From: Bin90 sp965214635
Lineage (GTDB): Bacteria; Chloroflexota; Dehalococcoidia; Lucifugimonadales; JADFKI01
NCBI GenBank assembly: GCA_965214635.1
Contig: OZ243964.1
Coordinates: 682,001 to 746,000, forward strand
Direction: 5' to 3'
DNA: 64,000 bases
The translations under genes were made by a program, and so were the position numbers. Numbering within the stretch: position 1 is the stretch's first letter; every line of letters begins with the position of its first letter. The notes below the pieces were generated by a model. It saw only the letters and a list, made by a program, of their open reading frames with translations, made no database searches and was not told the origin of the DNA. Of this stretch, positions 42,995-51,950 are shown in pieces.

Positions 42995-44455
42995 ATGACC
43001 ACGCAACAGGTCATTTCGCGCGAAACTGGTGTGGAAGACCAAGGGTACAAGTGGGGGTTCGAGTTCGACATCGAGTCCGACATTGCGCCCAAAGGTCTCA
43101 GCGAGGACATTGTAAGGCTCATTTCCGCCAAGAAGGGCGAGCCGGAATGGATGCTGGAATGGCGGCTCAAGGCGTATCGGCACTGGCTTACACTGGGTAA
43201 CGAAGAGCCGAAGTGGGCGAACATCCAGTACCCGCCCATAGACTTTCAGGACATCATCTACTACGCAGCGCCCAAGTCGCAGGCGGACGCACCCCAAAGC
43301 CTCGACGATGTTGACCCTGACATACGCGAGGCGTTCGACAAGCTCGGCATCCCGCTCGAAGAGCAGAAGCGGCTGACGGGTGTTGCCGTTGATGCTGTGC
43401 TGGACAGCGCATCTGTTGCCACCACCTACCGCAAGATGCTCGAAGACGCCGGCGTCATCTTCTGCTCGGTCAGCGAGGCAGTCAAGACACACCCAGACAT
43501 CGTGCGGAAGTATCTCGGCTCGGTTGTGCCCTACACGGACAACTTCTACGCCGCACTCAACTCCGCCGTGTTCAGCGACGGCTCGTTCGTGTATGTGCCG
43601 CCCGGTGTGCGCTGCCCCATCGAGCTGATGACATACTTCCGCATCAACGAGCTGGACACCGGCCAGTTCGAGCGAACGCTCATCATCGCCGACAAGGGAA
43701 GCTATGTTAGCTACCTAGAAGGCTGCACCGCCCCCATACGCAAGACGCATCAGCTCCATGCCGCCGTTGTGGAACTGGTTACGCTAGACGATGCGGAGAT
43801 AAAGTACTCCACGCTGCAAAACTGGTATCCGGGCGACAAGGACGGCAACGGCGGTGTGTACAACTTCGTAACCAAGCGCGGTGCTGCGCGCGGGCGAAAC
43901 TCCAAGATTTCTTGGACACAGGTCGAGACCGGATCAGCAATCACTTGGAAGTATCCCAGCGTCCTGCTGCAAGGCGACAACTCCGTCGGCGAGTTCTACT
44001 CCGTGGCGCTCGTGAACAACTACCAGCAAGCGGACACAGGAACCAAGATGGTGCATATGGGCAAGAACACCAAGAGCACCATCATCGCCAAGGGCATATC
44101 GGCGGGCAAGGCGCAGAACACCTACCGCGGTCAGGTGAAGATAATGCCATCCGCGCAGAACGCCCGCAACTTCACCCAGTGCGACTCACTGCTCATCGGA
44201 GACGAGTGCGGCGCACACACCGTGCCGTACATCGAGGTGCGAAACCCCACCGCTCAGATGGGACACGAAGCCACCACATCAAAGGTGGACGATAGCCAGC
44301 TCTTCTACTTGCAGCAACGCGGAATCGGCTTGGAAGAGGCAAACTACATGATTATCAACGGCTTCTGCCGCGGCATATTCAAAGAGCTGCCCTTCGAGTT
44401 CGCCGCCGAAGCATCCCAGCTGCTGCGCGTGAACCTAGAAGGCACAGTGGGATAA
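42995..44455 (+). CDS. sufB: Fe-S cluster assembly scaffold subunit SufB
   Basis: 486 residues; SufBCD scaffold protein that builds and transfers 4Fe-4S clusters. The N-terminal region contains EPEWMLEWRLKAYRHW, and the core has the right-handed beta-helix with YLEGCTAP and GANSEIGW-like conserved stretches (here FSWTQVETGSAITWKYPS, then GDNSVGEFYSVAL). The conserved Cys in YLEGC and in FTQCDSLLIG (cluster site) and Glu are present. It heads the operon and has a strong promoter. Assignment certain. Confidence 0.96.
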   Translation: MTTQQVISRETGVEDQGYKWGFEFDIESDIAPKGLSEDIVRLISAKKGEPEWMLEWRLKAYRHWLTLGNEEPKWANIQYPPIDFQDIIYYAAPKSQADAPQSLDDVDPDIREAFDKLGIPLEEQKRLTGVAVDAVLDSASVATTYRKMLEDAGVIFCSVSEAVKTHPDIVRKYLGSVVPYTDNFYAALNSAVFSDGSFVYVPPGVRCPIELMTYFRINELDTGQFERTLIIADKGSYVSYLEGCTAPIRKTHQLHAAVVELVTLDDAEIKYSTLQNWYPGDKDGNGGVYNFVTKRGAARGRNSKISWTQVETGSAITWKYPSVLLQGDNSVGEFYSVALVNNYQQADTGTKMVHMGKNTKSTIIAKGISAGKAQNTYRGQVKIMPSAQNARNFTQCDSLLIGDECGAHTVPYIEVRNPTAQMGHEATTSKVDDSQLFYLQQRGIGLEEANYMIINGFCRGIFKELPFEFAAEASQLLRVNLEGTVG

Positions 44456-44535
44456 CAAGCGCCCTGCGCCGCACAACCGAACACGCATCCACTTTGCACA
44501 AACGCAACTTGACTCAGAGGTAATCCAAGGGAAAG

Positions 44536-45327
44536 ATGACAGAGCCAACCAACAACGGCGTCCCGCTGCTGGAAGTGCGAGACCTGCGCGTGTCCATCGA
44601 CGACACGCCCATACTTCAGGGCATAGACCTCACGGTGAACATCGGCGAAGTCCACGCCATCATGGGGCCGAACGGCTCCGGCAAAAGCACGCTTGCGAAT
44701 GTGCTCGCCGGCCGGCCAGAGTACAGCATCGACAGCGGCGAGGTGCTGTTTCAGGGGCAAGACCTGCTAGCGATGGACCCAGAGTCGCGGGCGCGTGAGG
44801 GCGTGTTCCTTGCGTTCCAATACCCTGTGGAGCTGCCGGGCGTGCGCTCATGGCAGTTCCTCAAAACCGCTGTGGACGCCATACGCCAGCACCGCGGAGA
44901 GCGCGAGCTGCGAGTGCGCGAGTTCGACCGCATGCTAGAAGACAAGATGGCAGTGGTGGAGATAGACGCCGACCTCGTGCGCCGCTCGGTCAACGAAGGC
45001 TTCAGCGGCGGCGAGAAGAAGCGCAACGAAATCCTGCAGCTGGCGCTGCTCGAACCAACGCTCGCATTGCTGGACGAGACAGACTCCGGGCTGGACATAG
45101 ACGCCCTGCGCATCGTGTCCAACGGCGTGAACATGTTCCGCTCAGACGAACGCGCCATCGTGATGGTAACGCACTACCAACGCATCCTGAACTACATCAC
45201 GCCCGACTATGTGCATGTGCTGGTGGACGGCAGTATCGTCAAGTCCGGTGGGCGCGAGTTGGCGCTGGAGCTGGAAGAGAAAGGCTACGAATGGCTGCGG
45301 GAAGAAGCAGCGGTCGGAGGCAGTTAG
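44536..45327 (+). CDS. sufC: Fe-S assembly ATPase SufC
   Basis: ABC-type ATPase of 263 residues that drives SufB-SufD. Walker A GPNGSGKS is at 44-51, the signature is FSGGEKKRNEI, and Walker B with the catalytic Glu reads LALLDETDSGLD, a SufC-specific stretch. It lies 80 bases after sufB and about 90 bases before sufD. Confidence 0.97.
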   Translation: MTEPTNNGVPLLEVRDLRVSIDDTPILQGIDLTVNIGEVHAIMGPNGSGKSTLANVLAGRPEYSIDSGEVLFQGQDLLAMDPESRAREGVFLAFQYPVELPGVRSWQFLKTAVDAIRQHRGERELRVREFDRMLEDKMAVVEIDADLVRRSVNEGFSGGEKKRNEILQLALLEPTLALLDETDSGLDIDALRIVSNGVNMFRSDERAIVMVTHYQRILNYITPDYVHVLVDGSIVKSGGRELALELEEKGYEWLREEAAVGGS

Positions 45328-45415
45328 CCGTCTGTCGGCTAGTTTTGCGGCGGCAATCCAATCACAGAATCTCGGGACAGTTCCATAGGCATCATCAGCA
45401 ACGATTCGAGCGACA

Positions 45416-46756
45416 ATGACACAAACGCTTACACGATACGACCAGTATGCTGCCGACTTCCATGCGCTCAATGAAGGCGACCAACCCGAATGGCTGCGCC
45501 GCCTGCGCTCTGATGCATGGGAGCGCTTCTGTGCCGTCGGCTTCCCCACGGCGCGGCGTGGCAATGAGCCATACAAGTACACGAATGTGGCGCCCATCGC
45601 CCGCGCAAACTTTAGCCTGCCGATGAACGCCAAGGTCGGCGTGGCGCCTGAGGATATGGTGCAACTCGCCCCGTGGAACACAGCGTGGACACAACTGGTG
45701 TTCGTGGACGGGCGCTACTCGGCGGCGCTGTCCAGCGTATCCGCCAACGGTTCGATTGGCGACAGCGGCGTCGCCATAGCGAACCTAGCCGATGCCATCG
45801 CTGACGGCGACGCAGCAGTAGAGGCGCACCTCGCACGATACGCAGACACGACCGACGATGCGTTCATCGCCCTGAACACGGCGTTCGTCAGCGACGGTAC
45901 GGTGGTTCGTATCGCCGATGGCGCTGCGGTGGACGCGCCCTTGCACATAGTCTATATCACCACTGGCGCAGCGCAGACGGTCTCTCACCCGCGCACGCTC
46001 GTGGTCGCCGGCGCAGACAGCCGCGCGACGCTCATCGAGTCCTATGTCGGCGTGGACGGCAACCGCTGCTTCACCAACGCCGTTACGGAGATTGCGCTAG
46101 GGGACGGCGCATATCTCGACCACTATCGCCTGCTGATGGAGAGCGAAGACGCATTCCATGTGGGCGTAGCGCGCATCCACCAAGCCGCAAACAGCGCCTA
46201 CAACTCCAAAGTGTTCGAGCGGCAGGTAGGCTTGGGGCGCTTCGACTTATACACAGCCATCGACGGCGAAAACGCTAGCTGCGACCTGAAGGGCTTGTAC
46301 TTCACATCCGGCAGCCAGCATATGGACAACTACATCAACATCGACCACCAGCAGCCGCACGCCAGCAGCCGTCTGTACTACAAGGGCATCCTAGACGGGC
46401 GCTCGCGGGCGGTGTTCGGAGGGACGGTGTTCGTGCAGCCCGGCGCAATCAAGACCGACTCCCACCAAGAGGACAAGAACCTAGTGCTCTCCCCATACGC
46501 AGAGGTGGACAGCAAGCCCTCGCTGTTCATCTACGCTGACGATGTGAAGTGCGGACACGGCGCAACCGCCGGCAACATCGACTTGGACACCGTGTTCTAC
46601 ATGCGAAGTCGTGGCATCGACTTGGAGACTGCCAGCCGCCTGCTGATATACGGCTTCGCCAGCGAGATTATCGAGACGGTCGAAGACGACTACCTGAGAG
46701 AGTATCTCGAAAAGCAGTTCCTAGACTCCCTGCCGAGCTACAAGTTCGAGTTCTAG
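45416..46756 (+). CDS. sufD: Fe-S assembly protein SufD
   Basis: 446 residues, partner of SufB. The C-terminal conserved region has ADDVKCGHGATAGNIDLDTVFYMRSRGI, the Cys and His of the SufB-SufD interface. The N-terminal part contains RRGNEPYKYTNVAPI. The frame is standard in length and the start ATG is well placed. Forms the SufBC2D complex with the two genes upstream. Confidence 0.95.
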   Translation: MTQTLTRYDQYAADFHALNEGDQPEWLRRLRSDAWERFCAVGFPTARRGNEPYKYTNVAPIARANFSLPMNAKVGVAPEDMVQLAPWNTAWTQLVFVDGRYSAALSSVSANGSIGDSGVAIANLADAIADGDAAVEAHLARYADTTDDAFIALNTAFVSDGTVVRIADGAAVDAPLHIVYITTGAAQTVSHPRTLVVAGADSRATLIESYVGVDGNRCFTNAVTEIALGDGAYLDHYRLLMESEDAFHVGVARIHQAANSAYNSKVFERQVGLGRFDLYTAIDGENASCDLKGLYFTSGSQHMDNYINIDHQQPHASSRLYYKGILDGRSRAVFGGTVFVQPGAIKTDSHQEDKNLVLSPYAEVDSKPSLFIYADDVKCGHGATAGNIDLDTVFYMRSRGIDLETASRLLIYGFASEIIETVEDDYLREYLEKQFLDSLPSYKFEF

Positions 46757-46806
46757 CATTTAGACCAGCAGCGCAAGAGCAGCATCGGAGACGACGAAAG
46801 ACGCAA

Positions 46807-47250
46807 ATGTACGACCTGCATGACCTATATCAAGAGGTGGTGATGGACCACAACCGCCGCCCGCGCAACTTCCACAGGCCGGCGACGACGAACCGACAGG
46901 CAGAGGGCTTCAACCCGCTCTGCGGCGACCAAATTACGCTGTATCTGTCAGTTCAAGACGACAAGATAAACGATGTGGGCTTCCAAGCGATCGGCTGCGC
47001 CATATCCAAGGCGTCGGCGTCTATTCTCACCGAGACCGTCAAGGGATTGTCTGTGGAGGATGCAGAGCGCACCTTCGAGGAGTTCCGCCGTATGATAACC
47101 CAAGAGGAATTCGATGCGGACATACTCGGCGACGCCGAACTGCTCACAGGCGTATCGCGCTATCCGGCCCGCATCAAGTGCGCCGCCCTGTCGTGGCACG
47201 CCCTAAAATCCGCTTTGCACTCATGTGACAGCAGCGTTACAACCGAATAG
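46807..47250 (+). CDS. sufU: SufU-type Fe-S assembly/sulfur-transfer protein (first copy)
   Basis: 147 residues of the IscU-like SufU family; zinc-dependent acceptor of sulfur from SufS. Cys residues lie in NPLCGDQI, in FQAIGCAISKASASI and in ARIKCAALSWHAL, with the Asp that completes the zinc site in the first. The frame opens upstream but ATG at 46807 (MYDLHDLYQEVV) is the natural start. It follows sufD after 50 bases. Confidence 0.93.
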   Translation: MYDLHDLYQEVVMDHNRRPRNFHRPATTNRQAEGFNPLCGDQITLYLSVQDDKINDVGFQAIGCAISKASASILTETVKGLSVEDAERTFEEFRRMITQEEFDADILGDAELLTGVSRYPARIKCAALSWHALKSALHSCDSSVTTE

Positions 47251-47362
47251 CCCCGCCAATCGACACTCGCAGCCCAACATCTTGCGGGACATATAATCAG
47301 GGTATATGGAAACAAAAACTCGCAATCAAATCGGCGTATGCAATTGAAGAGGATAATCGGAT

Positions 47363-47845
47363 ATGTATATTCCAATCAAGGTTGACTACGGCGTCCGCGC
47401 GCTAGTGGATTTAGCCCTTAATAGCACAGGCGCTCCTGTGCGTGCAAGCGACATAGCCGTTCGGACGGTGATACCGGAGCAGTATTTGGCACAGGTGTTA
47501 CACTCGCTGAGCAAGGGCGGCTTCACACACAGCCGCCGTGGCCCGCAAGGCGGCCATCTGCTCGCAATGCACCCGTCGGACATCCGCCTCAGCGCGGTAA
47601 TGAAGAGCCTCGGCGGTACCGAAGCCCCCGTCGCCTGCCTCGACGAAGACACCGCTTGCGTTCACCTGCAATGCTGTGCGCAGCGCGAAGTGTGGCGCAG
47701 CGTCGCCGAGTCGGTCTTCAACATCCTCGACTCCACAACCATCGAAGACCTTGTGAATCGCACGCTTGCGGCGCGTCAGAGGCTCCGCATCTACGAGCAG
47801 ACGGACGATAGCACACTATCAGTCAACATGAAAACCGCAGTCTAA
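47363..47845 (+). CDS. Rrf2-family transcriptional regulator (Fe-S-sensing type)
   Basis: 160 residues. The N-terminal winged helix has YGVRALVDLALN and LHSLSKGGFTHSRRGPQGG, the typical recognition region. The cluster-binding loop carries Cys92, Cys99, and the adjacent Cys104-Cys105 (CLDEDTACVHLQCC), so a 2Fe-2S cluster as in IscR/SufR-like sensors is likely. ATG follows GAGG. It lies between the first sufU and the Rieske gene and is a natural autoregulator of the suf genes. Confidence 0.93.
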   Translation: MYIPIKVDYGVRALVDLALNSTGAPVRASDIAVRTVIPEQYLAQVLHSLSKGGFTHSRRGPQGGHLLAMHPSDIRLSAVMKSLGGTEAPVACLDEDTACVHLQCCAQREVWRSVAESVFNILDSTTIEDLVNRTLAARQRLRIYEQTDDSTLSVNMKTAV

Positions 47846-47886
47846 AAAGCCCCCGACATATGAATAGGCGCGATGTCGGGCGCTTT
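47846..47886 (+). terminator. Hairpin after the Rrf2 regulator
   Basis: AAAGC-c-CCCGACAT (47846-47859) pairs with ATGTCGGG-c-GCTTT (47873-47886) with one C-C mismatch and a 13-base loop. No T-run follows, so it may attenuate rather than fully stop the transcript before the Rieske gene. Confidence 0.5.
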
Positions 47887-47925
47887 AAAGCAAGCCGAAA
47901 CCTAAAGTAGTACGGGAGGACGAAA

Positions 47926-48231
47926 ATGGCTTTTCGGAAAGTGGCTAATGTCAGCGATGTGCCGCCAGGGACATCGAAGGTCTTTGAGGTCGGCGACCGC
48001 GCAATCGCCGTGTGCAATGTGGACTGCGAACTGTTCGCAATCGACGATGTCTGCACACACGACGGCGCATCGCTCGAGCAGGGCGAAATGGACGGCTTCG
48101 AGATAGAGTGCCCCCGACACGGCGCGCGCTTCGATGTGCGCGACGGCTCGGCGACCGAGCTGCCGGCGGTGGTGCCGGTGGATACCTTCAAGGTGCGCAT
48201 CGAGGGCGACGAAATCCAAGTCGATGCCTAG
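47926..48231 (+). CDS. Rieske-type 2Fe-2S ferredoxin (non-heme dioxygenase ferredoxin-like)
   Basis: 101-residue Rieske protein. Ligands are Cys43-x-His45 and Cys62-x2-His65 in CTHDGASL and CPRHGARFD. Full Rieske fold, no membrane anchor, so a soluble electron carrier. Such genes accompany suf operons in several phyla and may serve as electron donor or as a nearby Fe-S client. The start ATG has GGGAGGA upstream. Confidence 0.95.
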   Translation: MAFRKVANVSDVPPGTSKVFEVGDRAIAVCNVDCELFAIDDVCTHDGASLEQGEMDGFEIECPRHGARFDVRDGSATELPAVVPVDTFKVRIEGDEIQVDA

Positions 48232-48299
48232 CACAGCGTAAGACGGCGTTGCAGCTATGTGTAGTTTCACCGAACGAAAGGTTCACGGCAGGTAACTTG

Positions 48300-49541
48300 A
48301 TGCTAGATGTTCGCAAGATTCGCGAGGACTTTCCCGTTCTCGCCAAAAAGGTCTATGACGATAAGCCGCTAGTGTGGCTGGATTCGGCGGCGACATCGCA
48401 AAAGCCGCGCCAAGTCATCCAAGCGCTGGTAGACTACTATGAGGGCTACAACGCCAATGTCCATCGCGGCGTCCACGCCCTCAGCATGGAGTCCACCGAG
48501 CGGTACGAACAGGCGCGGGGTAAAGTGGCAGATTTCGTCAACGCCGAAAGCGCAGAGTGCCTCATCTGGACGCGCAACACCACCGAGGGCATCAACCTTG
48601 TGGCGAACTCGTGGGCAGAAGACAACATCGCGCCCGGCGACGAAATTGCGGTAACAGCAATGGAGCATCACAGCAACCTCGTGCCGTGGCAGCTCATCGC
48701 CCGCAGAAAAGACGCCAAACTCCGCATCATACCGCTCACAGACGACCACACATTGGATATGGACGCCGCCGAGCGCATCATCGGGCAGCGCACCAAGCTG
48801 CTGGCGGTGTCCCACGCATCAAATGCCGTGGGCACAATAAACCCGGTCAAGAAGCTTGCAGCGATGGCACGCGCAGTTGGTGCTGCCGTCCTCGTTGACG
48901 GCGCGCAAAGCGTGCCCCACATGCCGGTGGATGTGCGGGATATAGACTGCGACTTCCTCGCCTTCTCCGGGCATAAGATGCTCGGGCCCACAGGCATCGG
49001 TGGACTGTATGTCAAGCGCGATGTGCTCGAGCGGATGAACCCGTTCCTCACGGGCGGGGAAATGGTGCTCGCAGTGTCGTACGAGGAAGCATCTTGGAAC
49101 GAACTGCCGATGCGCTTCGAGGCGGGCACACCCAACATCGCCGACGCCATCGCTCTGGGCACCGCGGTGGACTACCTGCAAGCGCTGGGCATGGACAATG
49201 TGCGTGAGCACGAGATAGAGCTGACCGCTTACGCCCTCAACGCCTTCAAGGAACTGGAAGAAGAGTTGGATGTGTACGGCCCGAAAGACGCGCAAATGCG
49301 CGGCGGCATCGTATCGTTTCATCATCCGGATGTGCATCCGCATGACCTTGGCACAGTACTCGACAGGCGCGGTATCGCCATCCGCACCGGGCACCACTGC
49401 GCCATGCCAATGGTGCAAGGTCTCGGTGTAGCGGCAACCGCTCGCGCGAGCCTGTATCTGTACAACACCGAAGAAGAGATCGATATGCTCGTGGACGCAA
49501 TCAAGGAGGCGTTGAGGTACTTCGGAAATGGCGCTAGATAG
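48300..49541 (+). CDS. sufS: Cysteine desulfurase SufS
   Basis: PLP enzyme of 413 residues that provides sulfur to SufU. The PLP lysine is Lys226 in SGHKMLGPTG and the persulfide Cys is Cys367 in RTGHHCAMP, the type II desulfurase pattern. Upstream there is extra open frame, but ATG at 48300 starts the conserved sequence MLDVRKIREDFPVL. It overlaps the second sufU by about 14 bases, so the pair is coupled. Confidence 0.96.
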   Translation: MLDVRKIREDFPVLAKKVYDDKPLVWLDSAATSQKPRQVIQALVDYYEGYNANVHRGVHALSMESTERYEQARGKVADFVNAESAECLIWTRNTTEGINLVANSWAEDNIAPGDEIAVTAMEHHSNLVPWQLIARRKDAKLRIIPLTDDHTLDMDAAERIIGQRTKLLAVSHASNAVGTINPVKKLAAMARAVGAAVLVDGAQSVPHMPVDVRDIDCDFLAFSGHKMLGPTGIGGLYVKRDVLERMNPFLTGGEMVLAVSYEEASWNELPMRFEAGTPNIADAIALGTAVDYLQALGMDNVREHEIELTAYALNAFKELEEELDVYGPKDAQMRGGIVSFHHPDVHPHDLGTVLDRRGIAIRTGHHCAMPMVQGLGVAATARASLYLYNTEEEIDMLVDAIKEALRYFGNGAR

Positions 49542-50028
49542 GCTCGACGACCTCTATCGGGACGCCATCCTAGACCATCGCCGCAATCCGCGCAACCACG
49601 CTCGGCTGCCAAACCCGGACATCATCGGAAAGGCAATCAACCCATTTTGCGGCGACGAAATCCACCTGCAGCTTGCATTGGACGCACACGGGCGCATCGC
49701 CGATGTGGGCTTGCAGGGCGAAGGATGTTCCATCAACCTCGCCGCCGGATCCATGCTCACAGAAGTAATTAGCGGCAAGACCCTAGACGAAATCTCGGTT
49801 CTCGCTGACCGGTTTCGCAAGATGATGCGGGGAGACGCCGATGCTGAGATGATGCTGAGAAGCAACGGCGACCTGTACAACCTATCCGGTGTGCGCGACT
49901 ACCCCGTGCGGATTAAGTGCGCATTGCTGCCGCTCTCCGCCCTCACCAAAGCCGTTACAGCCTACAGGCAATCCCGTTCCGACGAAGCTGATAATGCCCA
50001 CTTGCCACCTACCGTCTATTCAGGCTAA
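49528..50028 (+). CDS. sufU: SufU-family protein (second copy)
   Basis: 166 residues, a second SufU-type protein. Conserved Cys residues appear in NPFCGDEI, in GEGCSINLAAGSM and in RIKCALLPL, as in the first copy. The start overlaps the sufS end by 14 bases. The C-terminal tail of about 20 residues has no conserved feature. The first copy lies about 2.3 kb upstream. Coupling to sufS suggests this is the copy that receives sulfur from SufS. Confidence 0.92.
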   Translation: MALDRLDDLYRDAILDHRRNPRNHARLPNPDIIGKAINPFCGDEIHLQLALDAHGRIADVGLQGEGCSINLAAGSMLTEVISGKTLDEISVLADRFRKMMRGDADAEMMLRSNGDLYNLSGVRDYPVRIKCALLPLSALTKAVTAYRQSRSDEADNAHLPPTVYSG

Positions 50029-50098
50029 CAAGCCCAATCCGCAACACACGATTGAAGGCAACTCTCAGTGCAAGGGATGACGCCCGTATTGGTTCGGG

Positions 50099-50128
50099 AC
50101 GGCTCCGGCGGATAGTCGGAGCCGTTTT
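50099..50128 (+). terminator. Intrinsic terminator of the suf operon
   Basis: ACGGCTCCG (50099-50107) pairs perfectly with CGGAGCCGT (50117-50125) around a 9-base loop, followed by TTTTGCTTCT. This is the clearest rho-independent terminator in the window and lies 70 bases after the last suf gene, before convergent ftsZ. Confidence 0.85.
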
Positions 50129-50169
50129 GCTTCTGAGCACAAGCTGATGTTGGGACAAAGACCCGCCGC

Positions 50170-51336
50170 TTACAGCAGCTTCGCTGTATCCGTCAGTGCA
50201 GGGTGAGAAAAACCGTTTTCGCCCCGCATCAGCCGTTCTAGGTCGTCGTTGGTAAGCACAGCGCCGTTGTCAGCGCTACTTTCGTCAGCATTCTGCGCCT
50301 GTGTGGCTGTGCCCACGCCTGTACCTACCAGCGTGATACGCACACGCTTGCCCATACGCCTGTCCTGCACCACACCGAAAATGACATTCGCATCGGATTT
50401 CGTCGCCCTGCGAATTATGTCAGCTACCTCATGCACTTGCCCAAGCGTAAGGTTTCTGCCCCCGCTCACATTGAAGAGCACACCGCTTGCGCCCTCGATA
50501 GGTGCGTTGAACATCGGGTTGGCAAGAGCGGAGCGCGCCGCATCAATCGCCGCCCACTTGCCCTTGCCCTCACCGATTGCCATGAAAGCGGCGCCAGCGT
50601 CCGCCATCACCGAACGCACATCGGCAAAGTCCACATTTATTATCCCCGGCACCGTGATTATCTCGGATATGCCCCTGACACCCTGACGCAGCGCCTCGTC
50701 AGCCGCCGCAAAAGCCTTCTCCAACGACATCTTGCCCTTTAGCGACGGGAGCAAACGATCGTTCTCCACGGCAATGAGCGTGTCCACCTTCTGCCGAAGG
50801 TTGTGCAACCCTTGCTCTGCGATATTGCGACGGTGCGAGCCTTCAAATGAGAATGGCATAGTAACCACGCCCACGGTCAGCGCCCCCTTCTTGCGGGCGA
50901 TGTCTGCGACCGTCGGGGATGCGCCCGTTCCGGTGCCCCCACCCATTCCTGCCGTTACGAACACCATGTCCGCACCATCCAGCAGTGCGGCGATGTCCCG
51001 TCGGCTCTCTCTGATGGCGCGCCTGCCCATCTCGGGGCGGCCCCCCGAACCCAAGCCGTTGACTGCCTGCGGTCCAATGGCGTACGACGCGACGCCCGTT
51101 ATCCTGTCCAGCGCCTGCACATCGGTGTTGAGCGCAAGCAGTTCCACATGACGAATGCCGCGGCTGTGCATCCTTGCGACAGCGTTGCCGCCAGCGCCGC
51201 CTACCCCGACAACCTTGACGCAGATATTGTCGGCAGGCTTGCTGTCGGCTTGGGCGTCCGGCGCAATGAAACCATCGCCAAAGCCTTCCCTGCCCCCACT
51301 GTTAAACCCCAGACTAGATAGCAGACCTCTCAACAT
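50170..51336 (-). CDS. ftsZ: Cell-division GTPase FtsZ
   Basis: Tubulin-like division GTPase, 388 residues. The phosphate-binding GGGTGTG lies at 132-138, KVVGVGGAGGNAV at 41-53 and the T7-loop region follows (GADMVFVTAG, IGEGKGKW). The N-terminal extension of about 35 residues is unstructured and unremarkable. There is no ftsA or other dcw gene beside it, unlike in many bacteria. Its upstream neighbour is a small gene in the same orientation with a promoter at 51770-51799. Confidence 0.97.
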   Translation of the reverse strand: MLRGLLSSLGFNSGGREGFGDGFIAPDAQADSKPADNICVKVVGVGGAGGNAVARMHSRGIRHVELLALNTDVQALDRITGVASYAIGPQAVNGLGSGGRPEMGRRAIRESRRDIAALLDGADMVFVTAGMGGGTGTGASPTVADIARKKGALTVGVVTMPFSFEGSHRRNIAEQGLHNLRQKVDTLIAVENDRLLPSLKGKMSLEKAFAAADEALRQGVRGISEIITVPGIINVDFADVRSVMADAGAAFMAIGEGKGKWAAIDAARSALANPMFNAPIEGASGVLFNVSGGRNLTLGQVHEVADIIRRATKSDANVIFGVVQDRRMGKRVRITLVGTGVGTATQAQNADESSADNGAVLTNDDLERLMRGENGFSHPALTDTAKLL

Positions 51337-51427
51337 TTTCCCCTCGCTTGCTGTTCATTGATATTTGCCACGCAGATCGTCCAATCTCCCCCGCAACTCG
51401 CGGAGAGGAAGATTCGGCTCGCCCGCG

Positions 51428-51709
51428 CTATGCAGCAATCTTGCTCTTTGTCGGATGCAAAGTGAGGAAGTGGTAAGGGATGTTCCACACGCCTGCTGCC
51501 CCCATGTCCACCACCGCAAGACGGCGGCGCGCCTCTTTGACCACGCCAGCGCTGCCGAACCGCGGCCCTCCGCTAATGCTGCCGACATAAACCACCGGCT
51601 GACCCGGTGCAATGTTGCAGCAAGTAACAGGAGACATCGTCTTGCGCTCAACCGAAATCCCCGGCATCCGAAGCTGATGCGTGGCGAGTTGTGTCATCGT
51701 GTGCCGCAT
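51428..51709 (-). CDS. Small conserved-looking protein upstream of ftsZ
   Basis: About 93 residues from ATG at 51709, preceded by AGGAG with nine bases spacing; a GTG at 51733 in frame is an alternative. Sequence includes PGQPVVYVGSISGGPRFG and VKEARRRLAVVDMGAAGVWNIPYHFLTL, compatible with a small SH3/KOW-like barrel with Gly-rich loops. It has two adjacent Cys near the middle (VTCCNI). I do not recognise the family. It is likely co-transcribed with ftsZ, about 90 bases away, since both share the promoter upstream. Confidence 0.65.
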   Translation of the reverse strand: MRHTMTQLATHQLRMPGISVERKTMSPVTCCNIAPGQPVVYVGSISGGPRFGSAGVVKEARRRLAVVDMGAAGVWNIPYHFLTLHPTKSKIAA

Positions 51710-51769
51710 ATCCGCTCGCTCCTGTGCTCTCACTGTGTCTTTGATGTCCTCGCAAATTTGATTTAGAAC

Positions 51770-51799
51770 ATATTAGAACAGAACGAAAGTACTTGTCAA
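51770..51799 (-). promoter_or_regulatory. Strong predicted promoter of the small gene and ftsZ, with overlapping TTAGAACA repeats
   Basis: On the minus strand TTGACA (51794-51799) and TAATAT (51770-51775) are 18 bases apart. The plus-strand words TTAGAACA at 51763 and 51773 are an exact repeat with a 10-base period, covering the -10. That makes a plausible binding site that could regulate this transcript. Confidence 0.7.
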
Positions 51800-51950
51800 G
51801 CCAATATTTCGGCAATTTTCAAAACACGCTAAAATATCTACCACGCATCGGCGGTGTGACTCACATAACACTTTGTGTTGAAACGCCATCAATGCTAAAA
51901 TCAGCGTGTTCCTAGACTAGAGTATCTGTATCCCAATAAGGGGGAAAATC

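Noticed and set aside
48012..48299. Extra N-terminal part of the SufS frame overlapping the Rieske gene
   Set aside because: It overlaps the Rieske reading frame and ATG at 48300 begins the conserved desulfurase sequence.
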